64,000 nucleotides of DNA from Flaviaestuariibacter flavus (GCF_004337505.1 NZ_SJZI01000043.1:1-64000), one strand, 5' to 3'; positions 17,247 through 27,340 are shown, counted from the stretch's first letter. Translations and numbers: made by a program. The notes: a model not told the origin generated them from the letters alone.

Positions 17247-18770
17247 ATGAACGACCTGCAAGCCCGCATCGATAAAGTACTGCAGCAAGCCACCAGGACA
17301 GCTCTGGCTTACGCGCAGCGAACATTGGAAGAACGTAGCGCCTTCCTGAGCGCCATAGCTGAAGAGCTGGAGAAACGCAGCGATGTCCTCATCGACACAG
17401 CCGCCGGTGAAACCCACCTCGCGCCGGAGCGCCTCCGCACCGAGCTGCAGCGTACACAGTGGCAACTGTATTCCTACGGTCAGGCTTGCCGGGAAGGGGA
17501 CTGGCTCGACATCCGGATCGACATACCCGATGGCGCGGGAACGGAAAATCCCGGTAACGGCGATGCCCCTTCCTGGACGGTTCACCGCCGGCAAAACGAC
17601 CTGCGTAAAATGCTCCTGCCGCTGGGGCCGGTGGTTGTGTTCGGGGCCTCCAATTTTCCTTTTGCCTACAGCACTGCCGGCGGCGATACCGCCTGCGCCC
17701 TGGCGGCAGGCTGCCCGGTGATCGTGAAGGCGCACCCGGCACATGCCGCAACATCGCGCCTGGTGGCGGAGGCCGTGCAGGAAAGCGCGCGCCGGCTCGG
17801 TCTGCCGGAAGGCGTGTTTCAACACGTGGAAGGTGGCTTTGATGAAGGGCAGGCGCTGGTGCTCCACCCGCACACCCGCGCGGTGGGTTTTACCGGCTCA
17901 CTCGAAGGCGGCCGTGCCCTTTTTGACCTTGCACAACAGCGGCCGGTGCCGATCCCGGTTTTTGCGGAAATGGGCTCGGTCAACCCCGTATTTCTACTGC
18001 CGGAGGGGCTTGCCGCCGATGCCGAAGGCTTTGCAAAACAATTCCTGCAATCCGTAACCGGCTCCGCCGGCCAGTTCTGTACGAAGCCGGGACTGCTGGT
18101 CGGCATCGACAGCCCGGCGCTCGACAGCTTCCGGGAATACCTGTCGGAAAATATCGGTTTGGTACCGCCCCAGGAGATGCTGCATCCCGGTATAGCGAAA
18201 GCCTTCCAGCACAAGCGGGCCGATGCCCTTGCCGTTGAATCGGTAGCCGTCGCCGGCACGCTTTCCTGCCCGGTGGGCAGGAACGACAGCATTCCCACGC
18301 TGGCAGAAACCGATGCGGCCGCCTTCCTGGCCAACCCGGTGCTGCACCACGAGGTGTTCGGGCCTTTTGCCCTGCTGGTGCGCTGCGCCGATGGCGGCGA
18401 GCTGCTGTCGGTTGCGGAGGCGCTTGAAGGACAGATCACCTGCACGCTGGTGGCAACCACAGATGAACTGCGGCATTGCCCGCAACTGATCACGGCGCTG
18501 CAGGCACGCTGCGGCCGCTTTATCCGCAACGGCGTGCCCACGGGCGTAGAGGTGGTGCCGGCCATGATGCACGGCGGTCCTTACCCCGCCACCACCGACA
18601 GCCGCTTTACCGCGGTGGGCGCGGACGGCATCCGGCGCTTTGCAAGGCCGGTTTGTTATCAAAACTGGGAAAACGAGTTGTTGCCGGCGGAGCTGCAGAA
18701 TGAAAACCCGCTGGGGATCTGGCGCACGGTGAACGGCGTTCTCAGTCGCGATGCGCTGGGCAATAATTAA
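17247..18770 (+). CDS. NAD(P)-dependent aldehyde dehydrogenase (2,5-dioxovalerate dehydrogenase-like)
   Basis: 507 residues from ATG 17247; the open frame extends to 16947 but overlaps the divergent gene. Motifs: coenzyme region VVFGASNFPFAYSTAGGDTACALAAGCPVIVKAHPAHA, GFTGSLEGGRALFD at the glycine loop, general-base Glu in VFAEMGSVNPVF, and the nucleophilic Cys in SAGQFCTKPGL. The combination (AEMGSVNP, KAHPAHAATS) is that of alpha-ketoglutaric semialdehyde dehydrogenases, which act in sugar-acid or hydroxyproline breakdown. No pathway partner lies nearby, so the substrate is tentative. The stop overlaps by 4 nt the stop of the convergent gene at 18767. Confidence 0.86.
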   Translation: MNDLQARIDKVLQQATRTALAYAQRTLEERSAFLSAIAEELEKRSDVLIDTAAGETHLAPERLRTELQRTQWQLYSYGQACREGDWLDIRIDIPDGAGTENPGNGDAPSWTVHRRQNDLRKMLLPLGPVVVFGASNFPFAYSTAGGDTACALAAGCPVIVKAHPAHAATSRLVAEAVQESARRLGLPEGVFQHVEGGFDEGQALVLHPHTRAVGFTGSLEGGRALFDLAQQRPVPIPVFAEMGSVNPVFLLPEGLAADAEGFAKQFLQSVTGSAGQFCTKPGLLVGIDSPALDSFREYLSENIGLVPPQEMLHPGIAKAFQHKRADALAVESVAVAGTLSCPVGRNDSIPTLAETDAAAFLANPVLHHEVFGPFALLVRCADGGELLSVAEALEGQITCTLVATTDELRHCPQLITALQARCGRFIRNGVPTGVEVVPAMMHGGPYPATTDSRFTAVGADGIRRFARPVCYQNWENELLPAELQNENPLGIWRTVNGVLSRDALGNN

Positions 18771-19288
18771 AGGAAATGCAGGCTCAGCGTCACTTTCTCG
18801 AGCAGGGCAATGGCAGCACTTTCCGAAGCCGGGTCGCAGGAGACCTTTAATTCGTAGGCGTCGCGGGCCTTGCCGTCACGCACCACGTAATACATGTCGC
18901 TCGACACATCCTGCCCGCCTTCGAAATGAAGCACTGAAATCTTTCGGTAGAGGGTGTGTCCGTTTACGGAATAGGGTCTGGCTTCCTTCATGGTATAACT
19001 TTCGTCTGAAGCCTTGTGGCCAGCGGCGATGGCCAGGGCATCCTTAGCCGTCACCGGCTTATCGTAAGTGTAGCGTGTTACGAGAAAGGGCGTGCGCTTG
19101 CCACCGACCACCACAATGCCTGCATGAATAGCTCCGGTATTTGATTTTTTCACCACGTCGAGCAGCAGGTTCGAAACTTCATTGCCTTCGGGCATTTCAA
19201 TGGAGAAGGCCTTATCCACAATCACCGGATCGGCGGGTCGCGAAAAGGAAAGCAACAGAAAGAGCGGCAGCAGAAGAAAGGGTTTCAT
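18767..19288 (-). CDS. Secreted hypothetical protein, 173 aa
   Basis: Signal peptide MKPFLLLPLFLLLSFSRPA, then a soluble domain (VDKAFSIEMPEGNEVSNLLLDVVKKSNT, TPFLVTRYTYDKPVTAKDALAIAAG, YSVNGHTLYRKISVLHFEGG, CDPASESAAIALLEKVTLSLHFL). No family recognised; the layout resembles small periplasmic proteins of the 'PsbP-like/DUF' kind that read as one alpha/beta domain. The gene is convergent with the aldehyde dehydrogenase (4-nt overlap of stops) and divergent from bshC; 50 nt separate the start codons of this gene and bshC, leaving a short shared promoter region. Confidence 0.68.
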   Translation of the reverse strand: MKPFLLLPLFLLLSFSRPADPVIVDKAFSIEMPEGNEVSNLLLDVVKKSNTGAIHAGIVVVGGKRTPFLVTRYTYDKPVTAKDALAIAAGHKASDESYTMKEARPYSVNGHTLYRKISVLHFEGGQDVSSDMYYVVRDGKARDAYELKVSCDPASESAAIALLEKVTLSLHFL

Positions 19289-19326
19289 GTCACGGATTGT
19301 GTCTGCTAAACTACGCGTTCCGGCTG

Positions 19327-19334
19327 TACTTTTA
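19327..19334 (+). promoter_or_regulatory. -7-like box directly before bshC
   Basis: TACTTTTA (one mismatch to TAnnTTTG) ends four bases before ATG 19339. The junction TTTACCGC then ATG is nearly the same as those before the genes at 12729 (-) and 49692 (-). Confidence 0.4.
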
Positions 19335-19338
19335 CCGC

Positions 19339-20946
19339 ATGTTCGCCGCCGAAACGCTTGCTTACCGCGATACCCATTCCTTTACGAGAATCGTAAGCGA
19401 TTACCTCGGGAACGCGGAAGCGCTCCGTCCCTTTTATAGTCACCGTCCCGACCTGGACGGAATCCGCTCCGCGCTGGAGCAGCGCTCCGGGGCTCCGGCT
19501 TACCGCCAGACCCTGGTGGCAGCCTTGCGCCGGCAATACGAAGGGGTAGAGGCGGGCGGCGCCGTCGGCGCCAATATCGGGGCGCTGCTTTCTTCCGAAA
19601 CGTTTACCGTAACCACGGCGCACCAGCCCAATCTCGCTACAGGTCCGCTCTATTTTTTATACAAGATCCTGCATGCGATAAAGCTCGCTGACGACCTCGG
19701 GAAAGCCTTTCCCGGCAAGCGCTTTGTGCCGGTCTATTATATGGGTTCGGAAGACGCCGACCTGGAGGAGCTGAATCATTTTACGGTTGCAGGAAAACGT
19801 TATACGTGGAATACGGGCCAGAAGGGAGCGGTTGGACGGATGTACGTGGATAAAGCACTGACCGGCCTGCTTCGGGAGCTTGAAGGGCAGGTGGGCAATG
19901 AACCGCACGGAGCGGAGCTGCTTGCGCTGCTGCGCTCCTGCTATGCTGAAGGCCGGATGATCCAGGATGCCACCTTTCAGCTGGTGCACGCACTGTTTGG
20001 CCGTTATGGACTGGTGGTTCTGCTTGCCGATGCTCCCGAGCTGAAGCGGGTCATGATCCCGGTTTTCAGTGCCGACCTGTTCGGGCAGGAAGCCGGACCT
20101 ATCGTTGCACAGACGTCGGCTGCACTCCAGGCACATTACAATGTACAGGCCCATCCCCGCGAGATCAATCTTTTCTATTTCCGCGACGACATCCGCGAGC
20201 GGATTGAAAAACAGGGCGAAGACGAATACTGCGTTGTCAATACCGACATCCGTTTCCGTGAGGCGGAGTTGCGCGCCGAGCTCGACGCGCACCCGGAGCG
20301 CTTTAGTCCCAATGTAATTTTGCGGGGGCTTTACCAGGAAACGATCCTGCCCAACGTGGCCTTTATCGGCGGCGGCGGCGAGCTTGCCTACTGGCTGCAG
20401 CTCAAGGACCTTTTCGGGCACTACGGCGTTCCATTCCCGGTGCTGGTGCTGCGCAATTCCTTCCTGGTGGTGCCGCAAAAAGAAAAGGAGCGTGCCGACA
20501 GGCTGCAACTGAGTACCACCGACCTTTTTCTGCCGGTGCTGGAGCTGATGAACCGCCACCTGGAGCGGAGTGGACAGAAGCCGCAACTGAACGGCGAGGT
20601 GAAGGAGCTGGAGCAGCTATATGAGCGGTTGCGTACTTCGGCCGCTGCCGTTGACATCACCCTGGACAAACACGTGGAAGCACTCCGCACCCGAAGCCTG
20701 CACCTGCTGACAGCCCTGGAGCAAAAAATGCAGCGTGCTGCGCGCAGGAAAGAACAAGCCACCCAGCGGCAGCTCGAGGCACTCAAGACGCAGCTGTTTC
20801 CGAAGAACGGGCTGCAGGAACGGGTGGAAAACTTCGCGGGCTTTTATGCGCTTTGGGGCGATGCCTTCATCGACCTTCTCTACCGGTACTCGGGAGGCCT
20901 GGCGCAGCAATTCACCGTTATTTATCAAACGCATTCGGCCAGTTAG
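19339..20946 (+). CDS. bshC: Bacillithiol biosynthesis cysteine-adding enzyme BshC
   Basis: 535 residues from ATG 19339; 66 upstream in-frame codons run antisense through the neighbouring gene and are not credible. BshC adds cysteine to GlcN-malate in the last step of bacillithiol synthesis, the low-molecular-weight thiol of Bacillota and many Bacteroidota. Family features: [47 protein letters not shown] and [36 protein letters not shown], followed by the long C-terminal coiled coil (about residues 385-500). bshA and bshB are not in the window. The last 29 nt overlap purE tail to tail. Its -7 box lies only four bases before the ATG. Confidence 0.93.
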   Translation: MFAAETLAYRDTHSFTRIVSDYLGNAEALRPFYSHRPDLDGIRSALEQRSGAPAYRQTLVAALRRQYEGVEAGGAVGANIGALLSSETFTVTTAHQPNLATGPLYFLYKILHAIKLADDLGKAFPGKRFVPVYYMGSEDADLEELNHFTVAGKRYTWNTGQKGAVGRMYVDKALTGLLRELEGQVGNEPHGAELLALLRSCYAEGRMIQDATFQLVHALFGRYGLVVLLADAPELKRVMIPVFSADLFGQEAGPIVAQTSAALQAHYNVQAHPREINLFYFRDDIRERIEKQGEDEYCVVNTDIRFREAELRAELDAHPERFSPNVILRGLYQETILPNVAFIGGGGELAYWLQLKDLFGHYGVPFPVLVLRNSFLVVPQKEKERADRLQLSTTDLFLPVLELMNRHLERSGQKPQLNGEVKELEQLYERLRTSAAAVDITLDKHVEALRTRSLHLLTALEQKMQRAARRKEQATQRQLEALKTQLFPKNGLQERVENFAGFYALWGDAFIDLLYRYSGGLAQQFTVIYQTHSAS

Positions 20947-21439
20947 CGCGCAGCCCTTCTACTTTGTGCTGCACCTCGTTTTCAAGTTGCGTTTTGTAGG
21001 CAGCAACCCTGTCGCCAACCGTTGCATCGAATGCCCCGATGATCTGCGCGGCGAGGATACCCGCGTTCTTTGCAGCGTTGAGTGCAACGGTGGCGACGGG
21101 TACGCCATTGGGCATCTGCAGAATCGAAAGCACTGAGTCCCAGCCATCGATGGAGTTGCTCGATTTTATGGGAACGCCGATCACCGGGATGGGCGTGATG
21201 GCCGCCACCATGCCGGGCAGGTGCGCCGCGCCGCCGGCCCCGGCGATGATCACCTTCAGTCCACGCCCGCGGGCGCTACGGGCATAGTCGAACATCCGTT
21301 GCGGCGTGCGGTGTGCCGATACCACGGTAAGTTCGAAAGCGATACCGAACTGCTGCAGCATATCGGCTGCTGTTTGCATGATACCGAGGTCGCTGTCGGA
21401 GCCCATAATGATGCCTGCGAGGGGAGCTGTTGGAGTCAT
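20918..21439 (-). CDS. purE: 5-(carboxyamino)imidazole ribonucleotide mutase PurE
   Basis: 173 residues. PurE class I converts N5-CAIR to CAIR in purine synthesis. Seen: the phosphate-binding opening [45 protein letters not shown] and [35 protein letters not shown]. The partner ATPase gene purK is 6 kb upstream on the same strand, separated by a complete RND efflux operon, so the usual purEK pair is split. A TATTTTAG box (one mismatch) lies about 27 nt upstream of the ATG. The 3' end overlaps bshC. Confidence 0.96.
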   Translation of the reverse strand: MTPTAPLAGIIMGSDSDLGIMQTAADMLQQFGIAFELTVVSAHRTPQRMFDYARSARGRGLKVIIAGAGGAAHLPGMVAAITPIPVIGVPIKSSNSIDGWDSVLSILQMPNGVPVATVALNAAKNAGILAAQIIGAFDATVGDRVAAYKTQLENEVQHKVEGLRANWPNAFDK

Positions 21440-21555
21440 TTTAAAAAGAATTCAGGGTGAATGCGCCGCTAAAATAGGCGCAAACGGCAAACCGTCCTGC
21501 CGTATTCTGTTGCAGTATCCGGATGTTTATCATTGGGTCCTGTACATGGCATAAA

Positions 21556-21583
21556 AAATCCCGACCATTCCATGTCGGGATTT
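21556..21583 (-). terminator. Intrinsic terminator of the efflux operon
   Basis: Stem AAATCCCGAC (21556-21565) with GTCGGGATTT (21574-21583); on the minus strand a T run follows. It lies 40 nt after the outer-membrane-factor gene. Confidence 0.8.
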
Positions 21584-21625
21584 CCGTGTAACAATGCGTT
21601 ATTGCGGCTCGCTTTATTCTAATAT

Positions 21626-22942
21626 CTATCGGACGATATCGCCCCGGATCCGGCCCAGCTCGATCTCCGCCGCCTTCATGTTGAAGCGGGCCTGGATAAG
21701 CCGCGACTGCGCATCGTACAGGTTTTGTTCGGCCGTGCGCAACTCCAGGAACGTAGAGAGACCAAGGCGGTAGCGTTCGCGGGCGATGGTAAGGTTTTCG
21801 CGGATGAGCGCGATATTACTTTCTTCGAGCTGCAGGGTTTGGCGGGCCAGGTCGTAATTCTGGTAAGCCGTGATGATGCCGGAGCCGACCAGGGCTTTGC
21901 TCGACTCGTACTGAAGTTCCAGGTTCTGCACTTCGAGTTGCGCCGATTTAATATTCCGGCGCGCCACAAAGCCGTTGAATATCGGGATCGTAGTCGTGAT
22001 GCCGTAGTTAAAGCCCTGTGATTGGTTCAGCAGCGGCGAGAAGTTATTCGGCGGCGTACTGTTATTCGTCCGGTTGAAATTATAAGCCGATGTGAGCGAA
22101 ACGGTAGGGAAACGCTCGGCCTTTCGTTCTTTGACCGCCAGTTTCGCGATGTCGATCTGCTTCTGGTTGAGCAGCAGTTGCGGGTTGCCGGCCTCGAGCG
22201 CGGCCTGCACTGAATCAAGGCGCAGGGCGGGGTTCACCGGGATGGAATCCTGCACCCGGTAGGAGGTGCCCGGCACCAGGGTCAGTTGCCGGTTGAGTTG
22301 TTCCCGGATATTCTTGAGCTCATTTTGCTGGCTAAGCAATGCAGAGCGCTGGCCGTTGAGGTCAATCTGGGCCTGTAGCACATCACTTTTGATGCCGGTG
22401 CCGATATCAAAACGATATTGGGCGAGCTTGAGCCGCTCCTGGCTGAGCGCCATGGCCTCGTTGGTGGCACGCTGTTGCTGCTGCAGCCGCGCCATATCGA
22501 AGTAGTTGCGCAGCACATCGGCCACGGTAGTCACCACCTGTGCGCGGATCTGCAACTCGCCCAGCGAAACGAGCTCGCCGAGGCGCTGGCGGGTGACGAA
22601 CATCTTCAGCCCGTCGAAGATCGGCCAGTTGAGGTTGACGCCATATTGCAGGTTGCTTTGGTTTACCTGTCGCTCGGTCTTGGGACTGCTCGCGAAGGTC
22701 TGCGCAACGTTGTTGTTGTTGCGCAGGTAGGTAGCCTGCCCGTTGAGACGGGGATAGAAGGCATACCGCGAATAGCTGTAGTCAAGGGCGGCAAGCAGGG
22801 AGTCGTTGCGTGACAGGCGGATGTCGTAATTCTGCCGCAGCGCCATGCCCACCGCTTCTTCGAGCGTCAGCACGCGCGTCGTATCCTGGGCCTGTGCGCC
22901 GAGGGCCGCAAAAAGTGATATCGAAAAAAGGATCTTTTTCAT
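21626..22942 (-). CDS. TolC-family outer-membrane factor
   Basis: 438 residues with signal peptide MKKILFSISLFAALGAQAQ. Outer-membrane efflux protein: two OEP repeats rich in long alpha-helical hairpins, opening LTLEEAVGMALRQNYDIRLSRND, with the barrel strand segment LQYGVNLNWPIFDGL and its second-half counterpart FNYGITTTIPIFNGFVARR; C-terminal FLELRTAEQNLYDAQSRLIQARFNMKAAEIELGRIRG is typical. As third gene of the pump operon it provides the outer-membrane channel for the RND transporter encoded 6 nt upstream. It ends before the terminator at 21556-21583. Confidence 0.93.
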   Translation of the reverse strand: MKKILFSISLFAALGAQAQDTTRVLTLEEAVGMALRQNYDIRLSRNDSLLAALDYSYSRYAFYPRLNGQATYLRNNNNVAQTFASSPKTERQVNQSNLQYGVNLNWPIFDGLKMFVTRQRLGELVSLGELQIRAQVVTTVADVLRNYFDMARLQQQQRATNEAMALSQERLKLAQYRFDIGTGIKSDVLQAQIDLNGQRSALLSQQNELKNIREQLNRQLTLVPGTSYRVQDSIPVNPALRLDSVQAALEAGNPQLLLNQKQIDIAKLAVKERKAERFPTVSLTSAYNFNRTNNSTPPNNFSPLLNQSQGFNYGITTTIPIFNGFVARRNIKSAQLEVQNLELQYESSKALVGSGIITAYQNYDLARQTLQLEESNIALIRENLTIARERYRLGLSTFLELRTAEQNLYDAQSRLIQARFNMKAAEIELGRIRGDIVR

Positions 22943-22948
22943 AGGGTC

Positions 22949-25900
22949 TTAATGCACGGTTTGAGCGATTTCTTTCTTCCGGTCTTCCTCTTCAAGGATC
23001 TCAAGCTGGTTGCGCCGCTTGTTACTGGACAGGAAGGTATAGATGGCCGGCACCACAAACAGGGTAAAGATGAGCGAGATCATGATACCGCCCACGATCA
23101 CGATGCCCAGCGGCACACGGCTGGTAGCTGCGGCGCCAAGCGACAGCGCGATGGGCAGTGCGCCGAGGGCCATGGCCAGCGAGGTCATGAGGATGGGACG
23201 GAGACGCTGCTGCGCCGCGTGGATGGCGGCTTCTGTCTTACTCATACCCTGAAGCCGGCTGTGGTTGGCGAACTCCACGATGAGGATACCGTTCTTGACC
23301 ACAAGGCCGATAAGCATAATAATACCGATCTGCGAAAAGATATTGATCGTTTGCCCGAAGATCCACAGCGACAGCAGGGCGCCGGCGCCGGCAAGCGGGA
23401 TGGTGGTCATGATGGTCAGCGGGTCGATAAAGCTTTCGAACTGCGCGGCCAGGATCAGGAAGATGAGACCCAGCGCGAGGCCCAGCGCGAAGCCGATACC
23501 GCCGGAGCTTTCCGCGTAGTCGCGCGAGGTGCCGCTCAGCGAGGTCTGGAAGGAGGGGTCCAGCAGCTTGCCGGCGATCTGCTGCATTTCCTTGATGCCA
23601 TCGCCCAGGGTCTGGCCGGGTGCGAGGCCCGCTGAGATCGTGGCCGACTTAAAGCGGTTGAAGTGGTAGATCGTCGACGGCGTCGTTGCTTCTTCCATGG
23701 TCACCAGGTTGTCGAGCGAAACCATCTGCCCGCTGTTGCTGCGCACATAAAGGCTGCGCAGGTCGGACGGGTCATCACGGTCGGCACGTTCCACCTGGCC
23801 CATCACCTGGTACTGCTTGCCGCGCATCGTAAAGTAGCCAAGGCGCTGGTTGGAGAGCGCCAGCTGCAGGGTACGCGAAACGTCTCCCACGCTTACACCC
23901 AGCTGGTTGGCCTTCAGGCGGTCTACCGAAATACGCAGCTCGGGCTTGTTGAATTTCAGGTCGGCGTCCACCTGCTGCAGGACATTGCTCTTATTGGCTT
24001 CCTCGAGGAAACGGGGGAGTACCTGGGCGAGCTTTTCAAACTCGTTGTTCTGTATCACGAACTGCACGGGCTGGCCGCCGCGGCGGTTCACCGCGATCGT
24101 TTGCTCCTCGATGGCGAAGGCGCGGCCCTCATTGAACTTCGGCAGGTTTTTGTTGACCATCTCCACGATCTCCTTCTGTGAGCGCGAACGGTCCTTGGGA
24201 TCGGCAAGCGTCACCCGCACGAAGCCCGAGTTGGTTGCGCCCGAGGCAAAACCAGGTGCTGTCAGCGACAGCACGGTCTTCTTCTCCGGGATGGAATCGA
24301 TCATGAAATCGGAAAGACGGTTGATGTAACGATCCATGTAATCGTAGGCCGTGCCCTCGGGGGCGGTCACCTGGAGGCGGAACTGGCTGCGGTCTTCCAT
24401 CGGGGCAAGCTCGGAGGGCAGCGTGGTCCACAGATAAACGGCGATGGCGCCGGCGGCGGCCACAATGATCCAGGCGACGAAACGCACCCGGATAAAGCCA
24501 CGCACGGCGCGGGCATAGCTGCTTTCCATCCATTGGAAGAAAGGCTCCGTTTTGCGGTAGAACCAGCCATGGTTATGCAGGGTGTCCGAGCGGGTCAGCT
24601 TCACGTTCAGCACCGGCGTCAGCGTCAGCGATACGAAAGCCGAAATAAGCACCGCGCCCGCCACTACGATACCGAACTCGCGGAACAGGCGTCCCACGAA
24701 GCCCGGGATAAAGATGATCGGAAGGAATACGAAGGCCAGGGTTATGGAGGTGGAGATTACCGCGAAATAGATCTCCTTGGAGCCCTCGCGGGCAGCGCGC
24801 CATTTGTCCATACCCTGCTCCATCTTCTTGAAGATGTTTTCCGTCACTACGATACCGTCGTCCACCACGAGGCCGGTTGCCAGCACGATACCGAGCAGCG
24901 TCAGCACGTTGATGGTGAAGCCGCACACGTACATGATAAAGAAGGCGCCGATCAGTGACACGGGGATGTCGATGAGCGGGCGGAAGGCGATGGCCCAGCT
25001 GCGGAAGAAGAGGAAGATGATCAGGATCACGAGCACCAGCGAGATGATGAGCGTTTCCTCCACCTCGGAGATCGAGTTCTTGATGAAGCGCGTCTGGTCG
25101 AGGGCGATGTTGAGCGTGATATCCGCCGGCATGTCGGCCTTCAGCTGGTCGTAGCGCTTGTAGAATTCATTGGAGATCGATACGTAGTTGGAACCCGGCT
25201 GCGGGATGATGGCCAGTGCGATCATCGGGATGCCGCTCTCGCGGAGCTGCGATTCTTCGTTCTCGGGGCCCAGCACGGCTTCGGCCACGTCGCTAAGCCG
25301 CACTACCGAGCTGCTGTCGCTCTTCACCACCACGTTGTTGAAGTCTTCCTCCGTGTTGAGGCGGCCGAACGTACGCACGGTCAGTTCCGTGGCGTTGCCC
25401 GAAATCTTACCCGACGGCAGCTCCACGTTCTCGCGGCTCAGTGCGGTGGAAACGTCGTTGGGCGTCAGCCCGAATGCCGCCATGCGGTCGGGCTTGAACC
25501 AGATCCGCATCGCGTAGCGCTTCTCGCCCCAGATCTGGATGGCCGACACGCCGGGGATGGTCTGCAGGCGCTCCACGAGCACGTTGTTGGCCCACTCGGA
25601 GATCTCGAGCTGGTTGCGGGTGTTGCTCTGCACCGTCATCGAAAGGATGGGATCGGAGGAAGCGTCGGCCTTACTCACTACAGGCGGCGCATCGAGGTCG
25701 TTCGGCAGCTGGCGCGTTGCCTGCGACACCTTGTCGCGCACGTCGTTGGCCGCGGCCTCGAGGTCCACGCCGAGCTCGAACTCCACGTTGATGTTGGAGG
25801 AGCCGGCATTCGAAGACGAAGTGATATTCTTAATACCTGCAATACCGTTGATCGCCTTTTCGAGCGGTTCGGTGATCTGCGTTTCGATGATCTCGGGGTT

Positions 25901-26062
25901 GGCGCCGCCATAAGATGTGCGCACGTTGATGTTCGGCGGGTCGATGGCGGGGTAGTCGCGCACGCCCAGGAACTTGAAGCCGATGACGCCAAACACCACG
26001 ATGATGATGTTCATCACGATCGCCAGCACCGGTCTTTTTAAGGAAAGTTCACTGATGTTCAT
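22949..26062 (-). CDS. HAE1/AcrB-type RND multidrug efflux transporter
   Basis: 1037 residues, the normal length for the hydrophobic/amphiphilic efflux RND family. The inner-membrane proton antiporter: MNISELSLKRPVLAIVMNIIIVVFG opening, ETQITEPLEKAINGIAGI porter-domain motif, and paired TM4 aspartates in ATGLVVDDGIVVTENIFKKME that carry the proton relay. A second half repeats the fold (AGALLSLWIFGQTINIFSQIGIIMLIGLVVKNGILIVEFAN). It lies between its membrane-fusion partner upstream (128-nt gap filled by inverted repeats) and the TolC gene downstream (6-nt gap). Substrates cannot be predicted. Confidence 0.96.
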   Translation of the reverse strand: MNISELSLKRPVLAIVMNIIIVVFGVIGFKFLGVRDYPAIDPPNINVRTSYGGANPEIIETQITEPLEKAINGIAGIKNITSSSNAGSSNINVEFELGVDLEAAANDVRDKVSQATRQLPNDLDAPPVVSKADASSDPILSMTVQSNTRNQLEISEWANNVLVERLQTIPGVSAIQIWGEKRYAMRIWFKPDRMAAFGLTPNDVSTALSRENVELPSGKISGNATELTVRTFGRLNTEEDFNNVVVKSDSSSVVRLSDVAEAVLGPENEESQLRESGIPMIALAIIPQPGSNYVSISNEFYKRYDQLKADMPADITLNIALDQTRFIKNSISEVEETLIISLVLVILIIFLFFRSWAIAFRPLIDIPVSLIGAFFIMYVCGFTINVLTLLGIVLATGLVVDDGIVVTENIFKKMEQGMDKWRAAREGSKEIYFAVISTSITLAFVFLPIIFIPGFVGRLFREFGIVVAGAVLISAFVSLTLTPVLNVKLTRSDTLHNHGWFYRKTEPFFQWMESSYARAVRGFIRVRFVAWIIVAAAGAIAVYLWTTLPSELAPMEDRSQFRLQVTAPEGTAYDYMDRYINRLSDFMIDSIPEKKTVLSLTAPGFASGATNSGFVRVTLADPKDRSRSQKEIVEMVNKNLPKFNEGRAFAIEEQTIAVNRRGGQPVQFVIQNNEFEKLAQVLPRFLEEANKSNVLQQVDADLKFNKPELRISVDRLKANQLGVSVGDVSRTLQLALSNQRLGYFTMRGKQYQVMGQVERADRDDPSDLRSLYVRSNSGQMVSLDNLVTMEEATTPSTIYHFNRFKSATISAGLAPGQTLGDGIKEMQQIAGKLLDPSFQTSLSGTSRDYAESSGGIGFALGLALGLIFLILAAQFESFIDPLTIMTTIPLAGAGALLSLWIFGQTINIFSQIGIIMLIGLVVKNGILIVEFANHSRLQGMSKTEAAIHAAQQRLRPILMTSLAMALGALPIALSLGAAATSRVPLGIVIVGGIMISLIFTLFVVPAIYTFLSSNKRRNQLEILEEEDRKKEIAQTVH

Positions 26063-26079
26063 GGAATCAGTTTATGGTA

Positions 26080-26187
26080 AGGTTAGGATTAAGGTTCTAA
26101 GAGGTTCTATGGGGTTCTAAAAGGTTAGGTTGATCGCCTATATGAAGAAACTTTTTAGAACGATGTAGAACTCTTCAAAACCTTTGG
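26080..26187. repeat. Inverted pair of iterated GGTTCT repeats inside the efflux operon
   Basis: Left arm 26080-26131 holds several degenerate GGTTCTA(A/T) units; right arm 26151-26187 carries the complementary AGAAC/AAAACC units. Between the membrane-fusion and RND genes, the transcript could fold into a long imperfect hairpin. Confidence 0.65.
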
Positions 26188-26189
26188 TG

Positions 26190-27311
26190 TCATGGTTTCG
26201 CGGAGGCAGCTCGTGCTGTATCGGCCGGGTTGCCTTTGCCACCGTGAGGAGCGTTGATCACTTTCCGTACGATGGCCTTTCCGCCCGGTTTGAGACCGAG
26301 GATGCCGGTGATGGCAACGGTGTCGCCCACATTGAGGCCGCTGGTGATCTGCACGAAGCTGGAGTCGCGGATGCCCGTAATGACGTCGATGGCTTTTACG
26401 TTGCCGCTGTCGATCACGTATACGCGCTTGCCGCGGGCCTGTGGTACGATGGCCTGCGTAGGGATCATCATCGCGTTGGGGTTCGGATCGAAGGCGATTT
26501 TTACACGGGCGAAAGCTCCGGGAACAAGCCCGGTGGCGTCGCCTTTCACGAGGGCACGCATGGTGAGGGTGCGCGTACCGCCGCCGATACCGGATTCGGT
26601 TGCGATCACCTGGGCGCTGTAAACCCGGTTGTCGTTGGCGGTGGAGAAGTTGACCCAGGAGCCTTGCTTGATGCGGCCCACGTATTGCTCGGGGAGGCTG
26701 AAGTCGATCCGCATTCCCGAAGTCTTTTGTATAGAGGTAAGCACCGACTGCGGGCTCACGTAGGCGCCGGGGCTGGTCATCTTCAGTCCCAGTTTGCCGG
26801 TAAAGGGAGCGCGGACTTCCGTTTTTCGGATATTGGCGTTCACGATGGCCAGGTCGGCGCGGGCATTGGAGATCTGCAGTTCGGCCACGTCGAGGTCCTG
26901 CTTCGATATACCGCCGATTTTCGCGAGGGCCGAATAGCGGTCTACCGTGGTCTGCGCCTGGGCAAGCTGCACCTGCAGCTTGCGGCGCTGTGCCTGGAGT
27001 TCGGCGTCGTCAAGTTTGGCGATCAGCGAGCCCTGGCCCACCACTGCGCCCTCACGCACGTTCAGCGCCGTGATACGGCCGGAAACTTCGGGGTGGATCT
27101 CGGTGGCATCGGCGGCCACGATGGTGCCGGGTACTTCGATCGATTCGGAGATACTGCGGGTGGCTACCAGGAAAGCGTCCACACGGGCCGGGGGGCGGGG
27201 ACCGGCTTTCTGGCCGGCCTCAGCTTCTTTTTTGCGCTCCGAGGCGCCGCAGCCGGCGGCCAGCAGGCATATAATGGGGATAGCGGCCAGGATCTTGATC
27301 TTGTGTTTCAA
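26190..27311 (-). CDS. RND efflux membrane-fusion protein (lipoprotein)
   Basis: 373 residues. The frame starts with TTG at 27311; no ATG occurs before the signal sequence, so a TTG start is likely. The signal KILAAIPIICLLAAGC ends at a lipobox cysteine (about residue 21). HlyD/AcrA features follow: VPGTIVAADATEIHPEVSGRITAL (lipoyl half-motif), a helical hairpin (QAQRRKLQVQLAQAQTTVDRYSALAK), KTEVRAPFTGKLGLK (second half-motif) and beta-barrel/membrane-proximal domains. It joins the RND pump to TolC. A perfect -7 box sits at 27341-27348, so this is the first gene of the operon. The last residues (GGKGNPADTARAASAKP) are a disordered tail. Confidence 0.92.
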   Translation of the reverse strand: MKHKIKILAAIPIICLLAAGCGASERKKEAEAGQKAGPRPPARVDAFLVATRSISESIEVPGTIVAADATEIHPEVSGRITALNVREGAVVGQGSLIAKLDDAELQAQRRKLQVQLAQAQTTVDRYSALAKIGGISKQDLDVAELQISNARADLAIVNANIRKTEVRAPFTGKLGLKMTSPGAYVSPQSVLTSIQKTSGMRIDFSLPEQYVGRIKQGSWVNFSTANDNRVYSAQVIATESGIGGGTRTLTMRALVKGDATGLVPGAFARVKIAFDPNPNAMMIPTQAIVPQARGKRVYVIDSGNVKAIDVITGIRDSSFVQITSGLNVGDTVAITGILGLKPGGKAIVRKVINAPHGGKGNPADTARAASAKP

Positions 27312-27340
27312 CGGGAGTATGGTTTAAGCTCAGAAAAGGG

